From NCBI RefSeq assembly GCF_000524195.1, contig NW_020170407.1:600883-664882 (forward strand): a stretch of DNA of 64,000 bases, given 5' to 3'. Position 1 is the stretch's first letter, and every line of letters begins with the position of its first letter. The notes beneath the pieces were generated by a model. That model was not told where the DNA came from and made no database searches. It was given only the letters and a program-made list of their open reading frames with translations. Of this stretch, positions 1 to 11,084 are shown one piece after another. The translations under genes were made by a program, and so were the position numbers. Source of the DNA: Echinococcus granulosus (taxonomy: Eukaryota; Platyhelminthes; Cestoda; Cyclophyllidea; Taeniidae).

Positions 1-162
1 TTTCACGCGCTCTGTTGGAATACCCCCTGTATTCAACAAAAACGGTGTTGCAAGCAGTGCGCTTCGTGGGGAAATATTAGGCCATATTTGTCGCATAGCG
101 ACGACAGCAAATCTCTATCTTATTGTTGCACCGTTTCCCCATCGCGACTCTGCTTAGCTGAA

Positions 163-580
163 AGCTGGCTGATGTTTGGCGGTCACGCTGATTTGCCCAT
201 GCTTTTACGTAAGAGGTCACTTTGCCAAATCTACAGCGATCACCCTAACGTCAGCTGCAAAAAGTCCGTTGCCAGAAGTTTCGCTTACTGCTCGCACATG
301 AGGGAGGATATTGACAGCTTTATTAAAACGTTTTGAAATTACCGATAGTCGGTAAGGTATCATCCGGGTGCCAAATTCACCAAAATCTCCAACTGCTTCA
401 TTACCCAGTATGTAGACACTGACAACGCAACACAGTTCAGATTATGGGATTTCAATCACTATTGTCATCAACATCTTATTACACATTTGTACTTTCAACC
501 CCCTCACCCCCAATCCAACGGACGAGACGGGGTTTATTGACAACTTCAAACGAGCACAACGTTAGTCTGATAGACTGGTG
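163..580 (+). mobile_element. Decayed Gypsy-type retrotransposon integrase fragment
   Basis: One reading frame (positions equal to 1 modulo 3) carries two blocks typical of Ty3/Gypsy integrases. At about 163-333 there is an HHCC-like N-terminal block (LMFGGHADLPMLLRKRSLCQ, then HPNV, KKSVARSFAY and MREDIDSFIK), resembling the usual 'HPG..RMK.LARSY.WWP..D.DIE' pattern. At 421-520 the end of the catalytic core follows (DNATQF, then PPHPQSNG). Stop codons lie in this frame at 334-336, 346-348 and just after PQSNGRDGVY. Only about 28 codons separate the two blocks where an intact integrase has well over 100, so the centre, including the first catalytic Asp, is deleted. The Glu expected after HPQSNG is also absent. 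No LTRs, reverse transcriptase or RNase H were seen. This is a dead fragment; family assignment beyond Gypsy-like is not possible. Confidence 0.72.
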
Positions 581-2082
581 TCTATGGCATAATGTGACTC
601 GAGGTCCAAAAAGCATTTTTTTTTCAGCTTTAAGAGAACTTCTTCCGTTGTGATTGTGTCGAATCACGATATCCAACTAATGGACATCTGTACAGTAACC
701 TTGATGTCCCCACCCTATAAGGTACGTTCAGCATCCCCAAAATACCTATTATTTTAATTCTACCATGCTACAAAGCTTTTTCCTAATCTCTACTCAACAT
801 GTATACATGGAAGGATGGATTGATGTTCCACCCATAATTTGGCAATCTCCCAGATCCGTTATGTTGCTAATGTTAATTATTTTGATGCCACAAATAGGGC
901 ACATTATATTTTAAACTTTATTTCGGTCTGGTAGTGAACAGCTTTACTGATGAGCAGAAATAGAATTCAAATTTATTTACCTGAACTAACAATACCAATA
1001 AACCACGATTTAAAGTCAAAATATCACCGAAAAGAGGTCTGTTTAGCAAATCCACATATTTTTGTGCAAAATAGATATCTTGTCTTAAGAACTACCAGGA
1101 ATGCGAGCGACTAAAGAAAAAAGTTCGCATCCGATTCGTTGGAAGTCTCCGTTTTGTGAATAGCTTGCCGAATTTCCTAACAATCGCGATTTCTCTCACT
1201 TCGTCATGGTAAGCTGAGATCAACTATAGATGCACTTTGAGTACACTAATAATTGCCTTAATTTCGACGTCAATCAGTTGCTGTAGTTACACCTGCCTTA
1301 GCCGAATGATTTTAGCTATTCAGTTGTCAGGGTCGTATGCACTCGCCGTACCACCCCCTTTTGCTCACCTGTGTACGTCGGTAACAAAGTCGGTAATGGA
1401 GTCACGTGATTGATTGTTAGATTGGATGCTGATGCGGATTTAGGCTCTTGGTCTTTCACACCCGCAGCTTGACAGAAGTCTACTGGGATTTGCACGAGTG
1501 GGTGGTTGCTCAATCCAAAAGTAGCCTCAAGACCATTCCATAATTGTATGATAGCAAATTCTGCTCTAGCGTCAATCCAAATTGTCTGTTAAAGCAGGTA
1601 GATAGTAAGTCAATGGTAAAGTACTTTCTCGTGAATCTTTTATCTCTTTTTATCGGCTAATGGTCTTGGTGTTTTAAGTCCACGATGTCGTGAGGCAAAT
1701 CACAATTCAAACCTGCATTAACTACTTTCGCTTTTGAATAGCCTTCCTGCACACAGCCTGCGGTATTTAGAATCTTTGTGAAAATGCGGCAGATTTCGAG
1801 CACTGGTTATAGACAAGGCAACTCTTCCCTAATGAGTCAGTTTACAGTTATACTGTTATCAATAGACTTGCCACAAAGTTGAGCCTATCACAATTGGGGT
1901 TCAAACTGACCAAATGAGTTTGAATGAGTCCAAATTACAATTGAATTCTGATACATGTACATGGTTGTTGCATATCAGTAAGGTGAAAAGAGTCAAACGA
2001 AATACAATGCAGGTATATATTACGTATAAATGGAAATACTAGAGGAGACGAGAGGTAGCAAAACCATCCAGAGTAGGACGAC
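581..2082. other. Non-coding stretch downstream of NCBP1
   Basis: No open frame here could be tied to a known family or given convincing splice sites. Part of it must be the 3' UTR of the leftward NCBP1 gene, but no canonical poly(A) signal on the minus strand was found close after that stop; the nearest TTTATT seen on the plus strand is about 1.1 kb away, near 970. Further decayed retroelement sequence continuing from the integrase fragment is possible but was not recognisable. Confidence 0.5.
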
Positions 2083-5000
2083 TCAGGTATAGAGGCTTCG
2101 CAATGCCTGAAACACGTCACCCACGAACGGTGTCAAATCGGACATCAGCTCCTCCAGATTGTCCATGTATGGTAACAGTTGATCCTGATGCTAAAATGCA
2201 CCAAAACGAACACAGCATTAAGGGTACTGTCAATATGTAACATCTCCGAATTCCGTATGCATAAAGCATTTCAGATGGAAAGGATTAGTGAAGTCAGCAT
2301 ACCCAATACATCACCTACTTAAATAAATCTCAGTAAATATTGTGAAGCTCTTATAAATCAACAATGGCAAAATGATGGCCATAAGACGCGCACCTCCAGA
2401 ACAGTTTGCATAAGGCGTCCCTTAAGCCAGTAGGCCACGGATGCCAGATCGACAAGATCACTCGGGTTGTCTGGGGCCCCCATCTCCTCTGTCGCTTTCG
2501 CTTCAACCGTTGCTACGAGACGGACGTGACGGTGAAGCAGAAGGGTGATGACTGCACATTGAGAACGCACCGCCTCACCACGCTCCTCCTTCAGACGCGC
2601 CAGGCGGTCAGGTGAGGTACCGCCACCACCACCGCTACTACTGCCGTGGCTCCCGACGCGACAATGCCGTTGGTGTCGACGGCGAACACGGACAATTTTG
2701 GTGCGCAGATCACCGTCACCGTAGTCGTTATCTAGGTCACTGGAGCTGCCGTCAGATCGGGATCCACTTGCGGACTGAAAGCAAACATCTCCAAAAATAC
2801 CACACGCTTTTCTACTTGGGTTATTATGCATTGTATACTTCGAAAGGCCATACCTTACGATGGTGCACGCCTGCTTGATCCTTAACAGCTTCCAGTCTCG
2901 GTGTGATTTGGGCGATGCGTTGACCAACTCGAACCAGTGTATGCATGAGACACTCCCACACATGTGACCTAAAATGTCATTTCACAAAGCCAAATTATGA
3001 GGGATGGGCATGTTTTGGATCAAAAAGAAATAAAAGAAGAAAAAGAGGACTTACTGCAGCATTCGAGGACATACGTGAACAGTGGAGGGTGGAGGAGCAA
3101 GGGGGCCGCAGAAGGCGGACATAAAGGGTGAAAAAGCCCACCCCACCACAGACTCGGGATCCAGCATACCCTGACGCGACATGTAGTCCGAAATAGCCAC
3201 CACCATTTGCGACTGGTTGCACCACACTGCTTGCAGAATGTGCAGAGCCTCCACCTGCAGTTCCACTGTTGACGCCAACGTCTTGAATGCTTCCGAGTAC
3301 CTATATTGATTAGAGTAGTATACATGAACCATTTAGCGAAGAATGAGCCTGAATAAAAGCCAGGCGTGCAAATTCAAGACCCCAAAGCGGTAGCTCACTC
3401 ATTCATCGAGCACTGCAGTACTGATATCTATCAGATCCAACAAAGAAAAATGCATTAAATCTGAAGACACACCCCATAATCGCTGTGTTGACTACATGAC
3501 AAATGAATAACTAAGATAAATAATTGCTACAAAGCCAAGGGAACCTTATCCCACTTTTCAGAAACTCAGTTATGTCATCAACAACTCTACTTACCGATTG
3601 AGTAAGGAACAAGTGTGGCTGATAGTCTTGTGAGCACGGTAAAGTAGAGCAGTCATGAAGAGCTCCAGCTCGCGATTAGTTACACCAGGTACCAAACAGT
3701 TATCAAAGTCATCCTCATTATCTTCCATTTTCTCCTTATTTCTTGCCCTTTTGGAGGAGGTCAATTCATTTTTTACGGGACGACTCTTCTCGGATGTAGC
3801 GGAGGCAGAGGATGCGCTTGAGTTCGAACGAGATCCACCCCTCTTATCACCATCAAGGTGACGATGAGCAGCGGGACGCGAACGCTGATCCCTCCCATCC
3901 ATCTCAACTGAACCCTCCGTTTCGGAGTAGGAGTTGGAGTGATGGGGATGATTGCTGCTTCCACTTCTGCTTCTACTTCGTGACTGACGATACGGCTCTA
4001 GATCGGAGTCGTCAAAATCGTCACCCCTCTGAGAAGCGAGTCTTCGGATAAGATTAAGTAAGTCATCGGAACTGTGGCGCTGGTGGAATGCTTCCAAAAC
4101 ACGAATGAAGATGCGCCGCTGAGCTGTGGCTAAAAACAATATCAATTATTAAGACATGAATTTTACCGCTGTAGAGGCATAGAATAATTACTAAATAAAA
4201 CAGTAACCTTTGAATGCAGGTAAAAAGCAAGACTTTTGTCCAGCTATTCTCGACGCCTCCTGATTCCAGAAGATAAAAAGACTTACACGCTTTATCGTAG
4301 GGATTGATAGGGCCTGGTTGGGGTGGTAAAAGACAGTAGAAAGAACGTGGAAGGCGCTGTTTGACGTTCTCGTAGTAAGAGTAGCGTACGAGGCGACACA
4401 GAGTCTCGGAAATGAACCATCGTCGAGGCGACATCACCGGCTCCCCTAGGGCAAGAGACCAGTCGCGCCAGCTCCACTTCAATTGATAGTTTGTGAGGTG
4501 GAAAGAAAACCACTCCACGAATCTAGATGGGTCGAAAATAAGCACCAAATGAACCTCACCTCGCAATGCACACAGGCTTCATACTATCTAGACGCTCGAA
4601 AAGGATCCCCGTAGCCTGGGCAAGCACTAAAGGTATGGTGTTGACAGCCTCGTTGCAGAGTTGAATGAGGAGAGAGGCGTAGAACAGGAGATTTCCATGG
4701 CGCACTGGTGGCTTTGGGAGACGAAAGATATCAGCAAATATGGCCTCTACTATCATATAGTCGAGAGCCAATTTAGCGCGTGTTTGTAGGTTCAAAAGAG
4801 TTCGAGCACTGGAAATAAAAAAATAACGGATAATTATTTGTTTAAAATGCGCGCTTGATTGCAAAAGTGGTAACAGCAAGTAAACGTAAAGATCCAGGCG
4901 GACCAGTGTAACATGTACGGCCAGTACTACTACCAAAATAAGGGCTGCGCACCACATAATGCGATTGAAATGCATTGTTTCGAGGATGATATGAATCTGG

Positions 5001-6827
5001 TCATCCACCAAAAATCTTTCGATAGTGTGGGCACCAGGCAGGGTGGGGGAATTCAAAGGTGAGATTTTAGATACGTCCCGAGCCTTTTCACCATCTACCG
5101 CTACATCGTCGTCTGGGCAGTAGACATCCGTGTAGTCGAACATGCGAAATACAACTTGAGGCAGAGGATAGACTATTTCTGAATCATAGTCCGGTGGTGT
5201 GATCTGAGAGCAAAAATGGATGAACATAATAGCAGGCAAGGTGATAAGGTCCTTTCCAAAACTGCAAAATTCAGAGAAGGAAAATCAAATTAGGATTAGG
5301 AATTTGGAGTCTGAACGTGTTTTACCGTTGAGTAATCTGGACGCCGGTGCGGTAAACACTGAGTGAAATATTATTGGCGTTTTTAGTTTTTTTAGTGAGA
5401 GTCTTGAGTTTGTATTTAATGGGACAGTTAACTAAACACTGGAGGTTAACGTCAAGTGACAATAAAGCTCCCATTGCTACATTTTCTAAATGACTTTTTC
5501 GAGTGAAGTTCAACTAAAAATAGTTTGAAATTAATAAACGGCAAGAAACGATGTTAGGAATGATGGGAGTTAAAATTAGCACCATTGTGAGAAAAAAGAT
5601 ACGTTATTTATTAAAGAAACTACGAAGACAAATTATTACCTGCCCAAACTCGCAAGGCTGGCCAGATTCACGAAGAGATGGAAATGCGTCCGAAATACGC
5701 CAAAGTACATGTTCCTTCCAATTGGCATTTTTCATTGAAGTTATTTGTGACCACAAGCACGATAAATACTATGAATGCAAAAAAATCTGAGAATGAAAAA
5801 CAACTATTCACTTCTGATAGAAATAAAGGGTAATCCGATACTTACATCCTCCTGAGGGTGTGGATCAAAGTTATCCCAGACACGAAGCATGGGAACGTGA
5901 AGTGTTCGCCTTTTCCTGCATGAAATCCAATAAACAATAACTAAAGCCAGTACATAACTTAAGTAACATCCGCACAGCGATGAAAGTTCGCCGCAATATA
6001 AAGCAAAAAATCGCGTACACCAAATTTAACCTATATAAATAAGAACTTACGACAAGTACACGCTAATTGTGCTTAAAACTGCATTTAAAGCCGAAGAGTT
6101 GTAATCATTAAGGCGCCTTGCGCTCTAAAATTTGTCAAGAAAAGAAAAGAGGAACATACATAGGGCAGTGCGGAAAGAACAACAAAAGAATACCAATCCG
6201 TTCGCGCTTGTGAACTTGAGCAAACATCCAAAGTAACTTCCGCGAAATTCTCATAAAGAGATAGCAGACTGGCTGGATGAATAATGTTGCAGTTCACCGA
6301 GTTAGATAAGAATCGAACCTAGCAGTGAGCAATATGAACCACAAAACTACCAAATATTTCACATCATCAAAAGAGCTAGATTTAAGAGCGTCCCTCAAAT
6401 CTCTGACAATGGCATCAACGGCCCTAGAAACGAAGTCGTGATTCTTCAGATTTATCAACCCAAGAAGGGTCGTGTAAATTTGCATGCGCTCGGGAATATT
6501 CTTGGCGCTTAAAATATAGTAGGCTCGAAATTCGATTTTTACCACGAAGTAATTAACTTAATCCGATGTTCAAGATTCTTATCCAGTTCAGCACAAAAGA
6601 GAATGCACAGTTCACTGATGTCCTTATGAATCTTATCAGTAGCCTACAAAAGTACCAGAATCAATTCATCAGCAAACCTTGCTTCCGATCCTATATACAA
6701 GCGACTCTATTGTGTCGCGATCAGGCCGTCCACGTTTTGGATAAAATTTATCTACAGGATGTAAGCCAAAATACGCAGGACTACAGTCGGTATCGTAAGA
6801 AGAGTCCCTATGCCGCTTTCTGGACAT
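2083..6827 (-). CDS. NCBP1: Nuclear cap-binding protein subunit 1 (CBP80), 16 exons
   Basis: Large subunit of the nuclear cap-binding complex: a MIF4G-type scaffold that holds CBP20 on the m7G cap of pol II transcripts for splicing, export and decay. Exons (minus strand): 6827-6678, 6643-6543, 6507-6351, 6318-6160, 6124-6051, 5915-5846, 5768-5640, 5513-5326, 5261-4953, 4808-4560, 4522-4287, 4129-3595, 3300-3055, 2968-2854, 2774-2394, 2190-2083. They sum to 3207 nt (1068 aa plus stop) with phase kept at every junction; human CBP80 is about 790 aa. Diagnostic segments: start MSRKRHRD, IYTTLLGLINLKNHDF, KYL/VRFLSNSVNC, RRTLHVPMLRVWDNFDPHPQ, VVFRMFDYTD, VLAQATGILFERLDSMKPVC and RFVEWFSFHLTNYQLKWSW. 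The start was chosen because it matches the vertebrate N-terminus; an in-frame Met at 6875 exists upstream. Extra length comes from insertions in exons 8, 9, 12 and 15. Exon 8 is the least certain. Confidence 0.93.
3670..4025 (-). other. NCBP1: Arg/Ser-rich low-complexity insertion inside CBP80
   Basis: Within exon 12, after the conserved helix ending DDLLNLIRRLASQRGDD, about 105 residues (roughly 643-750 of the prediction) have no counterpart in vertebrate CBP80, where a short acidic loop sits. The segment starts acidic (DDFDDSDLEP), then has an RS-dipeptide run (SRSRSRSGSS), a His/Ser/Glu patch, more Ser-rich sequence (SRSNSSASSASATS), a basic patch (SSKRARNKEK) and an acidic end (MEDNEDDFDN) before the family pattern resumes at ELELFMTALLYRAHKT. 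It is in frame with both flanks and bounded by conserved sequence within one exon, so it is not an unspliced intron. RS stretches are known SR-protein-kinase substrates; that role here is inference. Confidence 0.85.
6125..6677 (-). other. NCBP1: Cluster of four minimal introns (32-35 nt)
   Basis: The first four introns of NCBP1 span 6644-6677 (34 nt), 6508-6542 (35 nt), 6319-6350 (32 nt) and 6125-6159 (35 nt). Each begins GT and ends AG on the minus strand, and removing each joins conserved CBP80 sequence in frame: RIGSK to ATDK, ITS-C-AKNIPER, VKYL to VRFLSNSV, and SALPY to SARRLND. Without removal, the reading frame hits stops or loses homology. A fifth short intron of 37 nt lies at 4523-4559. 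Confidence 0.85.
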
Positions 6828-6829
6828 CC
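6828..6829 (-). promoter_or_regulatory. NCBP1: Candidate splice or trans-splice acceptor at the NCBP1 start
   Basis: Read on the minus strand, the sequence before the start codon is ATAAAACCATTAG followed directly by G and ATG, so an AG acceptor sits one base before the initiation codon. Flatworm mRNAs are commonly capped by spliced-leader trans-splicing close to the start, and this arrangement would fit that or a cis intron in the 5' UTR. The polypyrimidine tract is weak, so the call is tentative. Confidence 0.3.
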
Positions 6830-7558
6830 TAATGGTTTTATGAAATGCGCAACACGGTTCAGCATACTTAAACACTGAAACTTGGCGAATTTAATTATTC
6901 TCATTAAGAACTTATTCATGCCCCAAGACTTTTGCTTAGTATGTGGCTACGCTAAGTCACTGCAAACCTTATTGTACTGTTTTACCGCTTTTTGAGTAGC
7001 AAAAATTTAAAGTCCTTACATATTTTATTACCTAATTAGGAATATTTTAATCAAGATGTACTTCTCTAGTCCCTAAGTTTGTTTTTCCTAAAGTGCTTTA
7101 ATCGTTGAGTAATTTGGGGATCGATTGCTGTTCCCATATTTCAAAGCTTCTTAAACTGATGAGCATTTTCTGGTGCATGATTGTCTAGATAAACCTTATG
7201 TTTCATCGGACTTTTACAATCCCCATAAAAAGCATACTCTAAACACGTCTATCCCGCAAAATCTGCACTCCTTAGTGGTTATTACTTGATAAATCATGTC
7301 CTCGTCCAACTTTACTCATTCTAAGTGAATGAAGGCTAAGGAAGAAATAAACACTGAATCCATTACAACGCGACTGCCGAACGTAACTACCCAAACCGTC
7401 GCTTGCTGCGACGACCCAGCTTCTGGAACACGGTATCCGCAAGAACCCCAACCCCACTTCAACGAAGTGAGCCCTACCCACTACACACAACCAGCGACTA
7501 ACCGAAAAAGATGTCCACGCCCCTTCCACCTCCCTTGATAAGGGAATCCCATCCAACA

Positions 7559-7564
7559 TTTATT
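7559..7564 (-). terminator. EIF2B3: Poly(A) signal AATAAA for EIF2B3
   Basis: TTTATT on the plus strand gives AATAAA on the minus strand, about 85 nt past the EIF2B3 stop codon, a normal distance for a short 3' UTR. Confidence 0.55.
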
Positions 7565-7648
7565 TGAGAGAAACAGAATCCCTCCAAAAGCACGTACGGC
7601 AGCACGTTAATAAAGCGTAGATTGCCATAATTTTGGAATGTGGGGTAC

Positions 7649-10600
7649 TTATATGGTTAAGTTGTCAAAGTCAATCTCAGAGAAACCCATGTTCTCTGAC
7701 TGCATCACTGACTTTGCAGGGATGCGTTGGTGTGCGGCCACTGTACAGTCCTTGAGGGTGCAGTTGTCGTCGATTGTCACACCTTCGCCGATCACGCAGT
7801 TCGTGATTTTGCATCTAAAGATACAATCGCAGAGATACCTCTTTGATAAAAAAGTGACAACTTGTTGAACATAACTGACAAAAAGCACTATTCAATCAGC
7901 ATGAGATAGCAGCAGGGTTAACTGCATAATATACCAGAGACGATTCTTCCAAGGTGAAGTGAATTTAGCCCTGCGTAAAACCCTTGTTTTGAAGCATCAG
8001 ACAATTTGCTGCTTGAAAAGCCTGACCATGGTGGCACTTGTGGTCAGAGTGTCAGGAGCGTCTTCTCAAGTACAATGGACAGCAATAAGACGCAGGCTAT
8101 TAATATTTACTTCCAATGCTCTTAGAGCTGTAGTTGAAAATGAGCAAAAATATCCCAACGATTTTCCAAGTCCTCTTGGAGTCTATAGCATATTTCCTCC
8201 AGTAGCACCAGCAGGGTGAAAAAGAAGGTGGATCAGCCTCGCATTACATTAATGCTAGATTGTAGCAGATCGATTATTTCCGGAGCATTGCGAGCACACC
8301 AGAGAGAGGGGTCAAACAGACTACAAGGTTTTGAAGTCCACCTGTTGATTCGATTATAAGTGAACCGACAGTGGTGATTGAGAAAAGACTAGTCGACCAG
8401 AGAAGAAACCAATCCCCGACATGGAGAAAATGAGAACACACTATAGTAATTTCTTCCACATATTACAAATCCAAAGACGGATTTTCGCTTTTAAAATCCC
8501 CCGAATATTTATTCACAAGCCACGTCAACTAACATCAACAGCTTTGCACGAGCAGTGCAAACAAATGTCCAATTCAGTCGTTTTTAAGATGAAGGTCAGA
8601 GGGGGTAGAAGATAGTATGAAAAGTGTTGTCATGTATTGACTAAAGAAGCGAGCAATGAAGATGTCACAATCACACATTGTGCAGTTTAGATAAAAGAAT
8701 GTCGACAGCTTTTACTAAAATTTTCATTCTCCTACGCACTATAGGAAGATCACTCACCCACTGCCCACCACAACACCGGAGAGGAGAACGGAGCTGAAGA
8801 GTCGGGTACTCTGGCCTACAGTACAACTGGCACAAATAATGCAGGACCGGATAAGCACCCCGTTGGCGAAGTTACAACCCTCGCACTGCATGGTATCGAC
8901 TATTTGGCCGACCTGACGACCACCGCCACTAGCGTTAGCAACTGAAGCCGTTTTTTCAACCATTGTGTTTTCTGGGGGGTACTTTTCCCGGATCTAGAGG
9001 GCAAGTAATCGATTACTAACAAGGTTGGATTTTTTTAAGGTACAAAGTCAGAATCAATTGTTTCGAGCTTTGGCATGGCTCTAAGATGCAGTGCATTTGC
9101 ACCGATAACGTTAACAATCATTTCAGACCAATAATTGTGAAACCATTTGTAAATTAGACATCTTTCTCGTGAGCACAGAATGCGGACATGGTCCCATTCT
9201 GGCCAACAAATTTGGTTCTTACCACAAAAAAGCCAAAAAAGAGATCTGGGTAGGGCATGATATACTTCAGTTTCAAGTTACCCCTTCAAATCATATCAGT
9301 GGATTAAGATCTTGGTAAGTCTGATTCAAGAAGTGCCGCCTTCGACTATCACAAGTGTTTGAAACAATTATAGGACGTCAAATGAATCTAAAAACATTGC
9401 ATTCGCTTGCGAACATCATCTAGTATCCCATTACGCAAAGTAGTCAATCGTTTGTTAAGGTGAGCTACCACCCGAAATGAAGCACATCTTGGTGGGGAAG
9501 CATTCAGCTCTCAAGATATCACAAACAACAATGCTCTTAAACAAGGCTTTTTAATTTTTAGAACCTTTGGACGTCTTTGCTGTCACATTACAAAATTTGC
9601 CGCCAAGATTGTTTGAAGAATGTGAACAGTTTGGGGGCGCGTAATTGCGTTCTGCTGGAGGTATGGTCAAATTAACCCTTGATTTCAAAACCCCGTCAAC
9701 GCACCATCTTAACAGCATCCAGATAGCCGAGAGTCGAGTCCAGGCGACGGCAGACGGGTGCGTTCTCGAGAACCGAGATAACGACTTTGGCATATTGCGG
9801 CATCTCCTCCTGCGAGTAGTGAAGTGATTTTGGCAGCTGGCTTGTCACTGATGAGTTGGTAGGACAAATAGAGGGTAGACGTGAGAGAGTAAGAGTACTG
9901 AGAGGGTTATAAAAAACAAAACCACTAATAATAAGACACCTCAACTCAAAAAGAAGCAACTTGTAATCAAACGAGGGGAAATCAGACTAGTGCAATGTTT
10001 TAAAGACAGCTGAACTTTTACTCACTCGAGCTGGTGTCAAATTGAAAGAGTTTGTGCTGTTCAACGTTGACAATGTGCTTGAAGAAAGACTTTCTTAGAC
10101 CGACATCATCCCTAGGTAATTTACATTAAAATTAACCATCCCAATGATCGAATCCTTGAATGTAATGGAATACTGGGAGTTTAATAAACTGTGATTGTAA
10201 ATTACCTCATAATTGAAGTGATCTTCATAAAATAGGATGAATAGCAAAATAACTAAGTCCGCACATGGTGTTAAAATCATTATTTCAAAAGGAAAACAAA
10301 ACCGAATGGTTTCATTTAAAATTCCCCACCACATGGGCAACGAACACACTAAACCTTATGCTACATTACTTTAATAATGGAAGGCATGCGTAGTGAGCAT
10401 CACCGGGACCAATGAAAAACACTTACTTATCATATTCGAGCATCCTTAGAGCGTACCCAGAAAGCAGATACATTCCAGCATCATGAAGATCTGCCCGACA
10501 TGTCAAATTGCTATGAGAAGACATTATGGACTTCGGCACGCGTATCTGCTTCTTCACTTCCGAGGCCGGTACATACATAACCAGCGACTCGTCTCTGGCA

Positions 10601-11073
10601 TCCAACACCAATATGTCATGTGTGCCCCTAGCCATTTTGAGAAGTTTCGCATCCGCAGTGTAAGGTGAGGCCAACGCTACAATCTCTGCTTTAGTTCGAA
10701 CCATCCTCAGAAAAAGATCACGAAGGTCTAATTCAGTCACCGCAACATCAGCATATGTAAGAAATACGTACTGAGCAAAGGGAACAGACGTGAAATGATC
10801 CCGAATACGATAAAGGCATTCAGGAATACTGAGCGTTGCGGATACTTCGACAATAATGCAGCGGTGAGATTTGGGAAGACATTTCTCGATTTGTTTAGAA
10901 TGACCAGACCGACATATAATAATAGGATCTACGATACCGGCGGATTCAAAGACGCCGACAAGGTTTGAGAGAAGCGAGCCCCGTGTACCCAGAGGAAGCT
11001 GGCCGACTACACCGGATGCGGTCAGCTGACGAAGATAGGATGAATCGTGAAGTGCCAAAACAACGGCTTGCAT
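7649..11073 (-). CDS. EIF2B3: Translation initiation factor eIF2B subunit gamma, 5 exons
   Basis: Gamma subunit of eIF2B, the guanine nucleotide exchange factor that recharges eIF2 with GTP; with epsilon it forms the catalytic subcomplex in the cytoplasm. Exons (minus strand): 11073-10427, 10111-10026, 9847-9705, 8993-8758, 7814-7649, totalling 1278 nt (425 aa plus stop) with phases 2, 1, 0, 2 closing correctly; human gamma is 452 aa. Residues 1-216 form the nucleotidyltransferase-like domain (start MQAVVLAL, later VFLTYADVAVTELDLRDLF). Exon 3 carries the linker (LDSTLGYLDAVKM). Exons 4 and 5 encode the left-handed beta-helix of hexapeptide repeats (CIICASCTVG, then CKITNCVIGEGVTIDDNC, CTLKDCTVAAHQRIPAKS). 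The Met at 11073 was chosen over the more upstream Met because it matches the family start and follows an AG acceptor. The nucleotide-binding signature is degenerate. Confidence 0.9.
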
Positions 11074-11082
11074 TCCGATCAC

Positions 11083-11084
11083 CT
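11083..11084 (-). promoter_or_regulatory. EIF2B3: Candidate splice or trans-splice acceptor upstream of EIF2B3
   Basis: On the minus strand a T-rich tract (TATTTATTCTTATTTAAG) ends in AG nine bases before the start codon chosen for EIF2B3. It would leave a 9-nt leader, consistent with a spliced-leader acceptor or the end of a 5' UTR intron. It is a sequence match only. Confidence 0.4.

Larger units (their letters stand above)
6828..7648. other. Intergenic region between EIF2B3 and NCBP1
   Basis: This 821-bp gap lies between the EIF2B3 stop and the NCBP1 start, both on the minus strand. It should hold the EIF2B3 3' end and any NCBP1 promoter. On the plus strand there is an open frame of about 70 codons at 7329-7538, but it has no recognisable domain and its complement is also open, so it was not called. 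No repeats were seen. Confidence 0.5.

Noticed and set aside
2952..2952. Alternative acceptor for CBP80 exon 14
   Set aside because: It first seemed needed for phase, but the preceding donor is at 3055 in phase 2, so the better acceptor at 2968 restores SHVWECLMHTL in frame.
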